A DNA stretch of 44,682 nt from CAYZAW01 sp964476505. Its GTDB lineage: Bacteria; Bacillota; Clostridia; Christensenellales; CAG-138. Position 1 is the first letter of the stretch. Each line of letters opens with the position of its first letter. A program made the position numbers and the translations under genes. Shown here piece after piece: positions 15,322 to 23,169 of the stretch. The stretch spans positions 1-44,682 of the forward strand of contig CAYZAW010000013.1 in assembly GCA_964476505.1 (NCBI GenBank), given 5' to 3'. Below the pieces are notes generated by a model that saw only the letters and a program-made list of their open reading frames with translations, ran no database searches and was not told where the DNA came from.

Positions 15322-17093
15322 ACACCCCATGGACGGCTTCTGTTGATGCGGCGCATGTGCGGGAGGAATATCCCCGCCCGCAGCTTCGCCGGGATAGCTT
15401 TTACATGCTAAACGGCATTTGGCAGTATGCCATCACCCCGGCGGAGGCACCGGAGCCGGAAAACTGGGAGGGGGACATCCTTGTGCCCTTCTCTCCGGAA
15501 GCGTCGCTATCCGGCGTGAACAGAATGTTGGAGCCCACCGAAGCCCTCTGGTACAGGCGGTATTTTTCCAAGCCGAAGACGTTCGTTAACGGTAGATGCC
15601 TCCTGCATTTCGGTGCGGTGGATCAAACCTGCCGGGTGATTTTAAACGGGCATATATTGGGAGAACACACAGGCGGCTACCTGCCGTTTTCGTTTGACTG
15701 CACGGACGCGCTGTTGGAGGGAAACCAGTTGATCGTAGCCGTGCGGGACGTAACGGATACGGGCGAGCATTCCCGGGGCAAGCAAAAGCGCAAGCGGGGC
15801 GGCATTTGGTACACGCCGCAGTCCGGCATCTGGCAGCCCGTGTGGCTGGAATGCGTACCGGCAACGTATATTTCAGGGCTTGCCGTTACGCCACAGTTCG
15901 ATTTAAACATTGCCGAGCTTACGGTAACGGCAAACGCCGACCTTCCCGTACACATTTGCCTGTATCCGCCGGCTGTTGGAGAACCGGCATACAGCGGTGA
16001 TCCCACGGACACTGTCAGCGGCAAAACCAATACGCCCATCCGCATCGCCATCGTGAACCGGCAGGGCTGGACGCCGGAGGAGCCGTATCTGTATCCGTTT
16101 ACCGTCACCATGGGAGAGGATACTGTAAAAAGCTACTTTGCCATGCGCAAGGTGGAGGCAAAACGCGCGGCAGACGGGTATATGCGCTTTTTTGTGAACG
16201 ACCGTCCGCTGTTTATGACAGGCGTGCTGGATCAGGGCTATTGGCCGGACGGCCTGTACACCGCTCCGTCGGACGAGGCGATGGCATTTGATATTGCCTC
16301 TATGAAGCGTATGGGCTTCAATATGCTAAGAAAGCACATCAAAATTGAACCCCTTCGCTGGTATTACCATTGCGACGTACAGGGCATGCTGGTTTGGCAG
16401 GATATGGTAAACGGCGGCGGACAGTACCGCTTTACCACGGTCACCGCGCCCGTGATGCTGGGCAACCGAAGAAAGGACAACGCATACCGCGCATTTTCCA
16501 GAACCGATGAGGCGTGCCGAGAGCAGTACTATTCAGAATTAGAGCAAACGGTGCGGCTGTTGTATAACGTTCCCTGCGTGGTGTGCTGGGTGCCCTTTAA
16601 CGAGGGCTGGGGCCAGTTTGATGCGTTGGAGGCCGAGAAGCGGGTGCGCGCGCTGGACGGCACAAGGCTGATCGACCATGCCTCGGGCTGGCACGATCAG
16701 GGCGGCGGAGACATGAAAAGCCTGCACATCTACTTCAAGCCCATTGCTTTCAAGCCGGATGAACGCGCCATCGCCTTAACGGAATTCGGCGGATACAATC
16801 TGGCGCTTTCCGGGCATGTATATAACGATGCGGATTTTGGCTACCATCGCTGCAAAACGAGGGAGCAGCTTGCGGCAGATGTGTCGCGGCTGTACGAAAA
16901 AGAGGTGCTCCCAGCCATAGATAAAGGCTTGGCAGCGGCGGTCTATACGCAGCTTTCCGATGTGGAGGACGAGCAAAACGGCTTGATAAGCTATGACAGG
17001 CAGGTGCTAAAGCTAAACTGCGAGCTCGTAAAGGCATTAAACGACGCCTGCATACGTCAGGGCGCGGGAAACAACAAACAGCGTTTGCGTTAA
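15306..17093 (+). CDS. Glycoside hydrolase family 2 enzyme
   Basis: A 595-residue cytoplasmic enzyme (no signal peptide) with the GH2 layout. A jelly-roll sugar-binding domain (about residues 20-185) contains ALWYRRYF and HFGAVDQTCRVILNG. An immunoglobulin-like domain follows (about 190-285), then a TIM barrel. Within the barrel, PFNEGWGQ holds the acid/base Glu433 and ALTEFGGY the nucleophile Glu493. It lacks the long C-terminal domains of LacZ-type beta-galactosidases, so it is a compact GH2 protein. The sugar (galactoside, glucuronide, mannoside or other) cannot be fixed from motifs alone. The start has GGGAGG and overlaps the MFS gene by 16 bases, so uptake and intracellular hydrolysis are likely linked. 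Confidence 0.88.
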   Translation: MQYPLNTPWTASVDAAHVREEYPRPQLRRDSFYMLNGIWQYAITPAEAPEPENWEGDILVPFSPEASLSGVNRMLEPTEALWYRRYFSKPKTFVNGRCLLHFGAVDQTCRVILNGHILGEHTGGYLPFSFDCTDALLEGNQLIVAVRDVTDTGEHSRGKQKRKRGGIWYTPQSGIWQPVWLECVPATYISGLAVTPQFDLNIAELTVTANADLPVHICLYPPAVGEPAYSGDPTDTVSGKTNTPIRIAIVNRQGWTPEEPYLYPFTVTMGEDTVKSYFAMRKVEAKRAADGYMRFFVNDRPLFMTGVLDQGYWPDGLYTAPSDEAMAFDIASMKRMGFNMLRKHIKIEPLRWYYHCDVQGMLVWQDMVNGGGQYRFTTVTAPVMLGNRRKDNAYRAFSRTDEACREQYYSELEQTVRLLYNVPCVVCWVPFNEGWGQFDALEAEKRVRALDGTRLIDHASGWHDQGGGDMKSLHIYFKPIAFKPDERAIALTEFGGYNLALSGHVYNDADFGYHRCKTREQLAADVSRLYEKEVLPAIDKGLAAAVYTQLSDVEDEQNGLISYDRQVLKLNCELVKALNDACIRQGAGNNKQRLR

Positions 17094-17109
17094 CGCCTCT
17101 CGCGAGGCG
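17094..17109 (+). repeat. Intercistronic hairpin
   Basis: CGCCTC (17094-17099) and GAGGCG (17104-17109) enclose a TCGC loop just after the GH2 stop codon. No T-run follows, so it is not a normal terminator. It could stabilise the upstream part of a longer mRNA or mark a processing site. The next gene begins 30 bases later. Confidence 0.5.
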
Positions 17110-17138
17110 GCAATATAAAGCAGAACAAGGGGGAAGGT

Positions 17139-17867
17139 ATGTTTCATCCAAACGACGGGTTCCTGTACGGGATCGTAGCGGTAGTCATCGCGTTCGTGGT
17201 GGCAATGTCCGTATTCTTTCTGGTGAAGGCGTGGCGAAGGGCAAAGGCGTTGGGCATGGATATGGGCAAGCTGAAAAAGATCGCCGTATCCGCCGGCGTG
17301 TTTACCATTGCGCCCGCAGTTGCCATCCTTTTAGGGGTCATCGCGCTTTCCAAGGCGCTGGGCTTTCCGCTGCCGTGGCTTCGGCTTACGGTGATCGGCG
17401 CGCTTACCTACGAAACCACTGCGGCGGCTACGGCTTCGTCTGCGGTGGGACAGTCGCTTTCCAATATGATCACAGACCCCAAGGCCTTTGCGGCTATCGC
17501 GTGGGTCATGACGGTGGGGATACTGCCCGGCACGATACTGGTGCCGACCATCGGCAAAAAGCTGGAAAACGGAATCATCAAGCTCAAGCAGGGAGATTCC
17601 CGCTGGGGCGAAATATTCCAATCCTCGCTGTTCCTTGGCATGATCTCCGCCTTCTTGGGCGTGGTGTTTGCGCATGTAACGGAGGGCTTGGCTGGCTGGA
17701 TTCCCGTATTCGTGATGCTGGCAGGGGCAGTCATCATGCTTCTTTGCGGGGCGCTGGTGAAGGGGCTCAAGTGGCGCTGGATGGAAAATTACGCATTGCC
17801 CATCAGCATGCTGGGCGCTATGGCGCTTTCCATCCCCATCACCAGTTGGATCACGGGCTTGGCGTAA
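17139..17867 (+). CDS. DUF5058 family membrane protein
   Basis: A 242-residue integral membrane protein with about six hydrophobic helices. A short basic cytoplasmic stretch (KAWRRAKALG) follows helix 1, and a Ser/Ala/Thr-rich segment ETTAAATASSAVGQS follows helix 3. It matches what I know of the DUF5058 family, which has no assigned function. CAAGGGGGAAGG precedes the ATG. The neighbours are a second membrane protein 12 bases downstream and an M20 hydrolase 12 bases after that. The small spacing indicates that the three work together, perhaps as a transporter plus hydrolase. That role is an inference. Confidence 0.75.
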   Translation: MFHPNDGFLYGIVAVVIAFVVAMSVFFLVKAWRRAKALGMDMGKLKKIAVSAGVFTIAPAVAILLGVIALSKALGFPLPWLRLTVIGALTYETTAAATASSAVGQSLSNMITDPKAFAAIAWVMTVGILPGTILVPTIGKKLENGIIKLKQGDSRWGEIFQSSLFLGMISAFLGVVFAHVTEGLAGWIPVFVMLAGAVIMLLCGALVKGLKWRWMENYALPISMLGAMALSIPITSWITGLA

Positions 17868-17879
17868 GGAGGCGGCAGC

Positions 17880-18551
17880 ATGAAACAGATAAAAGCAGAA
17901 AAAACCTATCGCGACAGCGTGCATTTCGCAGGGCGCATATGGATGGCAATCGGCCTGTTCCTTCTCTTGATGGTGCCTACCTGCATCTGCCTCAAATATC
18001 AGGCGTGGCCGGAGCTTGGCGCAGTGCTCAAGGGGGCGCTTGGGGTCATACCCATCTTCTGGACGGTGGGAATCATCGAGGTGTTCACCTATGTGCCCAT
18101 GCTGGGAACGGCGGGCTCCTATCTGGGCTTTTTTACGGGCAACCTTACCAACCTAAAGGTGCCCTGCGCGTTGGCAGCCATGGAGGCCGCCAAGGTGGAG
18201 CCGGGCACGGAGGAGGGCGAGGTGGTGTCTGCCATCGCGATCGCCGTTTCTGCCATGGTAACAACGTTGATCATCGCCTTAGGCGTGCTACTGCTGTCGC
18301 AAATCAGGCCGTTTTTAGAGTCGCCTGTGATGCAGCCTGCCTTTGATAATATTCTTCCCGCACTGTTTGGCGGGCTGGCGGTGGTGTATGTGTCCAAGAA
18401 TTTCAAGATCGCCATCGCGCCCTTGGTATTCATGGTCGCGCTGTTTATACTGGTGCCGTCGCTGGCCTCCTCCGTGGGCGTGCTGGTGCCGGTGGGGGCG
18501 CTTATTGCCATTGGCGTATCGCGCATCTTATACAAAAAAGGATTGCTGTAA
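17880..18551 (+). CDS. Unknown polytopic membrane protein paired with the DUF5058 gene
   Basis: I do not recognise the family with certainty. The 223 residues contain about six hydrophobic helices, a short N-terminal cytoplasmic tail, and a polar loop (AAKVEPGTEEGEVV) between helices 3 and 4. A TGNLTNLKVPCA segment near the middle may line a pore. GGAGGCGGCAGC precedes the ATG, which is 12 bases after the DUF5058 stop. Size and hydrophobicity similar to its partner suggest two subunits of one membrane complex. The C-terminus ends in a basic patch (SRILYKKG). Confidence 0.65.
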   Translation: MKQIKAEKTYRDSVHFAGRIWMAIGLFLLLMVPTCICLKYQAWPELGAVLKGALGVIPIFWTVGIIEVFTYVPMLGTAGSYLGFFTGNLTNLKVPCALAAMEAAKVEPGTEEGEVVSAIAIAVSAMVTTLIIALGVLLLSQIRPFLESPVMQPAFDNILPALFGGLAVVYVSKNFKIAIAPLVFMVALFILVPSLASSVGVLVPVGALIAIGVSRILYKKGLL

Positions 18552-18563
18552 AGGAGAAAGCAT

Positions 18564-20000
18564 ATGTGGTGGATCGTACTGTTGATTGCCGTGCTGGCGT
18601 TTCTTGCGGTGCTACTTATCAGAGCCGCCGCCTTTCGCCCGGTAGCCGAAGCGCCGGAGGAGCCGGAGGCTGCGCCGGTGGACGCAGCCCGGGCGGTGGA
18701 AAGCCTGCAGGCGTTTATTCGCTGTAAAACCGTTTCCTACCGGCAGGAGGGCATGGCGGATGCGGCGGAGTTTGAAAAGTTCCGCGCGCTGCTTGTTGAG
18801 CGCTACCCCAACATCCACAATACCTGCGAACGCAGCTTGGTGGGAGACAGCGGCATTTTGTACCGCTGGAAGGGCAAAAACAGCGACGCGCCTGCCGTAT
18901 TGATGGCGCATTACGACGTTGTGCCCGCGGCGGAGACCGCGTGGCAAAAGCCCCCCTTTGCCGCGATTATTGAAAACGGTGTTTTATGGGGACGCGGCAC
19001 ACTGGATACCAAATGCACCCTGTTAGGCGTGGTAGAGGCCTCCGAGCAGCTGATAGGCGAGGGCTTCACGCCGGAAAACGACGTGTATTTTGCCTTCTCC
19101 GGGGATGAGGAGATCTCAGGCGACAGCGCTCCTGCCATCGTAGAGGAATTCATCCGCCGCGGCGTAACGCCCGCTATCGTTGTGGACGAGGGCGGTGCTG
19201 TGGTAGAAAACGTGTTCCCCGGGGTCAAACAGCCTTGCGCACTGGTGGGTACGGGCGAAAAGGGTATGATGGCCGCCACGATGACCATCGAGGGGCAGGG
19301 AGGCCACGCCTCCGCACCACCGCCCCATACGCCCGTGGGCATTTTAGCGCAGGCAGTAGTGAAAATAGAAAACAAGCCCTTCCCCGCAAAGCTGTCTGCA
19401 CCTGCGGCAGATATGTACAATACGCTGGGGCGGCATTCCACCTTCGTGTACCGGCTGATATTTGCCAACCTTTGGTGCTTCAAGCCGGTGCTGGACGCGC
19501 TGTGTAAAAAGCAGGGCGGAGAAATGAACGCGCTGATGCGCACCACCTGCGCGTTTACCATGATGCAGGGCAGCAACGCCTCCAACGTGCTGCCGCCCAA
19601 AGCCATGGTGGGCGCGAACCTCCGGCTTGCACCCGGGGATACCATGGAGAGCGTGGAGGCGCGGTTAAAACAGATCGTAAATGACGAGCGCATCGTGTTC
19701 GACAAGGAATACGGCATGAACCCCTCTCCCTGCTCCCTGACGGGAAACGATCCCGCGTGGCAAAAGCTAAAGCATGCCATTCGCCATACTTGGCCGGAGG
19801 CGCTGGTGTCTCCCTACCTAATGGTGGCTTGCAGCGATTCTAGGCATTACGGAAAAATCAGCAAAAACGTATACCGCTTCTCCGCCATGGCGCTTACCAA
19901 GGAGGAACGCGCTATGATCCACGGCAACGATGAGCGCATCAAGCTGGAGAACATCGAAAAAACCGTGCAGTTTTATGTACGGCTGATCAAACAGCTGTAA
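18564..20000 (+). CDS. M20 family metallohydrolase, membrane-anchored (PM20D1-like)
   Basis: A 478-residue zinc-dependent amidohydrolase/peptidase. An N-terminal hydrophobic segment (about residues 2-22) followed by a Pro/Glu-rich linker suggests a membrane anchor or signal. Metal ligands of the M20 family appear in order: MAHYDVVP (His), GRGTLDTK (bridging Asp), SGDEEISG (Glu pair, with the catalytic base) and VVDEGG, plus MIHGNDE near the end. A GQGGHAS dimerisation-domain motif lies in the middle. The length and N-terminal anchor resemble N-acyl-amino-acid hydrolases of the PM20D1 type more than short dipeptidases. AAAGGAGAAAG precedes the ATG. It probably acts on a peptide or N-acyl amino acid handled by the two upstream membrane proteins. 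Confidence 0.85.
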   Translation: MWWIVLLIAVLAFLAVLLIRAAAFRPVAEAPEEPEAAPVDAARAVESLQAFIRCKTVSYRQEGMADAAEFEKFRALLVERYPNIHNTCERSLVGDSGILYRWKGKNSDAPAVLMAHYDVVPAAETAWQKPPFAAIIENGVLWGRGTLDTKCTLLGVVEASEQLIGEGFTPENDVYFAFSGDEEISGDSAPAIVEEFIRRGVTPAIVVDEGGAVVENVFPGVKQPCALVGTGEKGMMAATMTIEGQGGHASAPPPHTPVGILAQAVVKIENKPFPAKLSAPAADMYNTLGRHSTFVYRLIFANLWCFKPVLDALCKKQGGEMNALMRTTCAFTMMQGSNASNVLPPKAMVGANLRLAPGDTMESVEARLKQIVNDERIVFDKEYGMNPSPCSLTGNDPAWQKLKHAIRHTWPEALVSPYLMVACSDSRHYGKISKNVYRFSAMALTKEERAMIHGNDERIKLENIEKTVQFYVRLIKQL

Positions 20001-20011
20001 ACGGTGCATGG

Positions 20012-20049
20012 CAGGGCTGTTTCGTGTGGACGAAGCAGCCCTGTTTTTG
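20012..20049 (+). terminator. Intrinsic terminator after the M20 gene
   Basis: CAGGGCTG (20012-20019) pairs with CAGCCCTG (20036-20043), with an inner TTCGT/ACGAA stem and a short loop. TTTTTG follows. It closes the operon that starts with the MFS gene or with the DUF5058 gene. Confidence 0.88.
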
Positions 20050-20117
20050 TATTTACGGCTACGGTGAAGCAAGTTGTGTATAAACTTTAAATTATGGCTG
20101 TTTGCGGGGAAGAACGC

Positions 20118-20146
20118 TTGCATCCCTTTTTAGAATGACATATAAT
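20118..20146 (+). promoter_or_regulatory. Promoter of the VanY-like gene
   Basis: TTGCAT at 20118-20123, 17-base spacer, perfect TATAAT at 20141-20146. The start codon is about 28 bases after the expected RNA start. Confidence 0.75.
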
Positions 20147-20180
20147 TCATTGTTAGAAATACAAAAGGAAGTATGAAGCC

Positions 20181-20975
20181 GTGAAGAAATGGATCGCCGT
20201 TTTTCTGTGTGTGCTGACGCTGATGATACCGGTGTTGGCTTTTGCGGAAACGGATGCATCGCCTGCCACCCCCTTACACGCTGCCTCTGTAAAGCCTGAG
20301 GAGAAGCCATTAGAAAAAGCGGAACAACAGGAAGAGACCGGGGAAGAAGCAAGGGATACGCTGGATGTTACCATGCTGTTAAACCGCTATAACCCGCTGT
20401 CCGTGGGTTTTGAGCCTGTTGGGCTGGTGCGCATGAAGGCGTATAACAAATCCAAAAACCTAACGCTGAAGAAATCCACCATCCAGATTTACGAGGAAGC
20501 CGCCGTTGCGCTGAACAACATGATGGCTGCCGCCAAAACGGAAGGCTTACGGGGCTTCTATCTGGATAACGCATACCGCTCCTCCGCGCTGCAATTGAGC
20601 ATGTTCAGAAGAAAACAGCGCAGGTATAGCGATTACGGCGTGGACCCCGCCGTGCCCATCAAAACGGCCATTCCCCGTACCAGCGAGCATGAGGTGGGGC
20701 TTGCCATCGATATTTCCTGCAACAAGCACCGGGCAATGAACGCCGCCTTTGCCAATACGGAGCACGGTACTTGGCTTCGGGAAAACAGCTATCGCTTTGG
20801 CTATATCCTGCGTTATCCGGAGGGTAAGGAGCAGATCACGGGCATCGTTAACGAGCCGTGGCATTATCGTTATGTTGGGGTAGAGTTGGCGGCGCTTTTA
20901 CATGCAAATGGCTGGGTTTTGGAAGAGTATTATTCCAATCTGGCGGCGGGCAAAATAGAACCGCCTGCGGCGTAA
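20181..20975 (+). CDS. Secreted D-alanyl-D-alanine carboxypeptidase, VanY/M15B type
   Basis: A 264-residue exported zinc peptidase that trims the terminal D-Ala from peptidoglycan stem peptides. Residues 1-23 form a signal peptide (KKW, hydrophobic core, ALA-like cleavage site VLAFAE). A Glu/Lys-rich linker to about residue 60 follows. The M15 catalytic core then has GFYLDNAYRSS, SEHEVGLAIDIS (His and Asp zinc ligands) and NEPWHYRYVG (the catalytic Glu and the last His ligand). It starts with GTG at 20181, with AAAGGAAG upstream; an ATG eight bases earlier is out of frame and stops after three codons. No vanR/vanS or ligase genes are near, so this is a wall-maintenance enzyme rather than a resistance cluster. 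Confidence 0.9.
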   Translation: MKKWIAVFLCVLTLMIPVLAFAETDASPATPLHAASVKPEEKPLEKAEQQEETGEEARDTLDVTMLLNRYNPLSVGFEPVGLVRMKAYNKSKNLTLKKSTIQIYEEAAVALNNMMAAAKTEGLRGFYLDNAYRSSALQLSMFRRKQRRYSDYGVDPAVPIKTAIPRTSEHEVGLAIDISCNKHRAMNAAFANTEHGTWLRENSYRFGYILRYPEGKEQITGIVNEPWHYRYVGVELAALLHANGWVLEEYYSNLAAGKIEPPAA

Positions 20976-21019
20976 CGTTAGGTATCTGTTAATATTTCCA
21001 TATAAATAACATGCAAATA

Positions 21020-21048
21020 TTGTAATATACCCGTCGATTCGCTATAAT
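21020..21048 (+). promoter_or_regulatory. Promoter of the diguanylate cyclase gene, inside a terminator
   Basis: TTGTAA at 21020-21025, 17-base spacer, perfect TATAAT at 21043-21048. Transcription would begin near 21055, inside the loop side of the long hairpin at 21029-21082. Transcripts started here would lack the left arm and so would not form the terminator. Confidence 0.6.
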
Positions 21049-21087
21049 ATACCCAATACGGGAAATATAGCGAACGGCGGGTTTTTT
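21029..21087 (+). terminator. Long intrinsic terminator after the VanY-like gene
   Basis: An imperfect stem of about 20 bp: ACCCG, CG and TTCGCTATA on the left (21029-21046) face TATAGCGAA, CG and CGGGT on the right (21066-21082). CCC/GGG is near the loop, and TTTTTT runs from 21082 to 21087. It ends readthrough from the carboxypeptidase gene and overlaps the promoter for the next gene. Confidence 0.75.
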
Positions 21088-21104
21088 GAGGCGTTGAGCA
21101 GGGC

Positions 21105-22274
21105 ATGAAAAAAGGACATTTACAACTGATCGGTATCGTCTCCCTGGCTGCGGCGCTGCTTATGGGGCTGCTGTTGCTGTTGCAATCCTACGTGCTTTCT
21201 CAGGTGCATATTCCAAACGCTGCGCTTATCACCACCATACGTTTATTGGTGGCAGGTATGCTGGCGTTTTTTTTGATATTTGGCGTACTGGTGCTTTTTA
21301 TTGACAGTAAACACATGAAGCGTTCATCCCGGCAGGACGACCGGCTGCACATGACGGAGCAGGAATATCGCCTGCTGGAATCCCTTTGCGGCTGCAGCGT
21401 ATTCCGGCTGGAGCTTTCCACCGGGGCGTTTACGGTATCTCCCAATCTGGAAGCTGCTCTTGGGCGTAAGTTTCCCACCTCTGCCGCACCGGAAAGTATA
21501 ATATCGGGCGGATTTATTTATGATGAGGATCTGCCTGCGCTTTCAGGCATTTCGGCGGATACCCTCATCAACATCGAACCCAACGCCGTGCTGACGCGGG
21601 AGGTGCGGCTTGTTACGGCGGACGGGCTGCCTATCTGGTACCGGCTACAGATCGGCTCCGTTACCAACCAAAAGAAAAAACCGGTCATGGTTTTAGGCAC
21701 GCTCACCGATATCGACGAAACCAAGCAGCGTCAGCACAGCGTGATCGAAAAAGCAAAGCGCGATCCTATGACGGGGCTGTACAACAAGTTCGCGATACAG
21801 GATCTGGCGGACGATTGCCTGCGAGAATCCGGGCCGGATATGATTCACGCGCTGTTTATTCTGGATTTAGACAATTTCAGAACCTTCAACGATACATTTG
21901 GGCACCTGGCGGGGGATCAGATACTCTGCGACCTTGCGCAGAAGCTGCAGCGTATGTTCCGGCAGGACGATATCATTGCGCGAATCGGCGGAGACGAATT
22001 TGCTGTTTTGATGAAGCACGCCGCAAGCCACAGAACCGTGCGGGATAAGGCGCGGCAGGTCAGCTCCGTGCTGGAAACCATACATATTGCGGATCAAACG
22101 GAGGGTGCCATCTCCGCCAGCATCGGCGTTTCCCTTTCGCCCAGAGACGGCGAAACCTACATCTCTCTCTTGGAACGGGCGGATGCGGCGCTGTATTATG
22201 TTAAGGACAACGGAAAGCGGCATTATAAGATATACGGCGAGCCTTCGGACGAGCGCGTGAGCGAAGGGCGATAA
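21105..22274 (+). CDS. Membrane-bound diguanylate cyclase (GGDEF domain with PAS-like sensor)
   Basis: A 389-residue protein that should make cyclic di-GMP from two GTP. Two N-terminal hydrophobic helices (about residues 8-30 and 45-68) flank a short external loop. A PAS-like region (about 85-205) ends in the typical GTLTDIDETKQRQ linker. The GGDEF domain runs from about 215. The active-site motif RIGGDEF (residues 295-299) is intact, and RQDD lies five residues upstream as an inhibitory I-site, so product feedback is expected. No EAL or HD-GYP domain is present. The ribosome site is weak (GCAGGG). It is a single-gene unit between two terminators. Confidence 0.92.
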   Translation: MKKGHLQLIGIVSLAAALLMGLLLLLQSYVLSQVHIPNAALITTIRLLVAGMLAFFLIFGVLVLFIDSKHMKRSSRQDDRLHMTEQEYRLLESLCGCSVFRLELSTGAFTVSPNLEAALGRKFPTSAAPESIISGGFIYDEDLPALSGISADTLINIEPNAVLTREVRLVTADGLPIWYRLQIGSVTNQKKKPVMVLGTLTDIDETKQRQHSVIEKAKRDPMTGLYNKFAIQDLADDCLRESGPDMIHALFILDLDNFRTFNDTFGHLAGDQILCDLAQKLQRMFRQDDIIARIGGDEFAVLMKHAASHRTVRDKARQVSSVLETIHIADQTEGAISASIGVSLSPRDGETYISLLERADAALYYVKDNGKRHYKIYGEPSDERVSEGR

Positions 22275-22314
22275 GCGGGCGTGCCCGCCTTGTAGGCCCT
22301 GTTTGTGAGATGAC

Positions 22315-22350
22315 CGCCGGGGCGTGCAGCGTCCGGGCGCTTTTCTTTTC
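22315..22350 (+). terminator. Intrinsic terminator after the diguanylate cyclase gene
   Basis: CGCC and GGGCG (22315-22324) pair with CGTCC and GGCG (22330-22339) around a five-base loop, with one mismatch. TTTTCTTTT follows. A smaller GCGGGC/GCCCGC hairpin stands just upstream at 22274-22287. The rest of the 250-base gap holds only the promoter described below. Confidence 0.7.
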
Positions 22351-22409
22351 GAGGCCTGTCAAAACAAATATATTACAGTGAGAAATGCTTCTAAATAGGC
22401 CGCGTGTGT

Positions 22410-22437
22410 TTGCATTCGCGTTTTTCCATGTTATGAT
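22410..22437 (+). promoter_or_regulatory. Promoter of the LUD-lon-engB transcript
   Basis: TTGCAT at 22410-22415, 16-base spacer, TATGAT at 22432-22437 with an extended -10 (TGTTATGAT). A leader of about 80 nt follows. No CIRCE (TTAGCACTC) or CtsR heptad repeat was seen near it, so classical heat-shock control of lon is not apparent. Confidence 0.55.
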
Positions 22438-22524
22438 ACTCATTACATGGTTTATAGTCCATATAAAGAGCATATACGATATATGGGATTCATGTAGGCA
22501 TACACAGCATACAGGAGGTAATAA

Positions 22525-23133
22525 ATGGAAAAGTTATTGCGTTTGGCCAAGAAAATGTTATCCAGAGAGTTTCAGGTTCAGATATGCGCATCCGGAGAAG
22601 AAGCAAAGCGTGCGGCGCTGGCGCTGATCGGTAAAAGCAGCGTTGGCTTTGGCGGCTCGGTTACGGTACAGGATATTGGCTTATACGAGGTGCTCAAGGA
22701 GCGCGGAAACGCTGTTTACTGGCACTGGAAAACCGCGCCGGAGCTGCGCCCCGCCGTGTTCAAGGCGGCGCGGGATGCGGACGTGTATGTGGCGTCTGCC
22801 AACGCGGTGCTGGAGGACGGGCGTATCGTAAATATAGATGGCAACGGCAACCGTGTGGCAAACCTCATCAACGGCCCCAAAACCATCATTTACATCATTG
22901 GAAAAAACAAGCTGTGCAAAACATTGGATGACGGCATTGCCCGCATCAAGCGGGATGCCTGCCCCAAAAACGCCCAGCGGCTGGAGCTGCCAACGCCCTG
23001 TGCGAAAACGGGCAAGTGTGCGGATTGCAGCGTAAAGCAGCGTATGTGCAACGTGATCTCCATTATCGAGCGCCCCACGCATACGCAAAAGGAAGTACAT
23101 GTTTTGCTGGTAAACGAGCCTTTGGGGTACTAA
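22525..23133 (+). CDS. LUD domain protein (lactate-utilisation LutC-like)
   Basis: A 202-residue single-domain LUD (formerly DUF162) protein. The N-terminal half has GKSSVGFGGSVTVQDIGL and the centre VYVASANAVLEDGRIVNIDGNGNRV. The C-terminus holds a cysteine cluster TPCAKTGKCADCSVKQRMCN typical of the subgroup found alone in Firmicutes. LUD proteins are related to LutC of lactate oxidation, but no lutA or lutB is present here. The reaction of the stand-alone form is not established. AGGAGG precedes the ATG. It is 36 bases upstream of lon with no terminator between, so it shares its transcript with the protease. Confidence 0.85.
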   Translation: MEKLLRLAKKMLSREFQVQICASGEEAKRAALALIGKSSVGFGGSVTVQDIGLYEVLKERGNAVYWHWKTAPELRPAVFKAARDADVYVASANAVLEDGRIVNIDGNGNRVANLINGPKTIIYIIGKNKLCKTLDDGIARIKRDACPKNAQRLELPTPCAKTGKCADCSVKQRMCNVISIIERPTHTQKEVHVLLVNEPLGY

Positions 23134-23169
23134 ACCCGCTATATAGAACAACACACAAGAGGTAAGGTT

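Noticed and set aside
17231..18346. A 371-codon plus-strand frame across the DUF5058 gene and its partner
   Set aside because: It is a frame-shifted reading of two membrane protein genes that have proper starts and hydrophobic helices. The alternative is Arg/Gly/His-rich.
20181..20975. Vancomycin-resistance vanY
   Set aside because: The enzyme type is right, but no VanR/VanS, VanA/B-type ligase, VanH or VanX is near, so a resistance role is not supported.
22525..23133. Part of a lactate-utilisation (lutABC) operon
   Set aside because: Only one LUD-domain gene is present and its neighbour is lon; no lutA or lutB is in the window.
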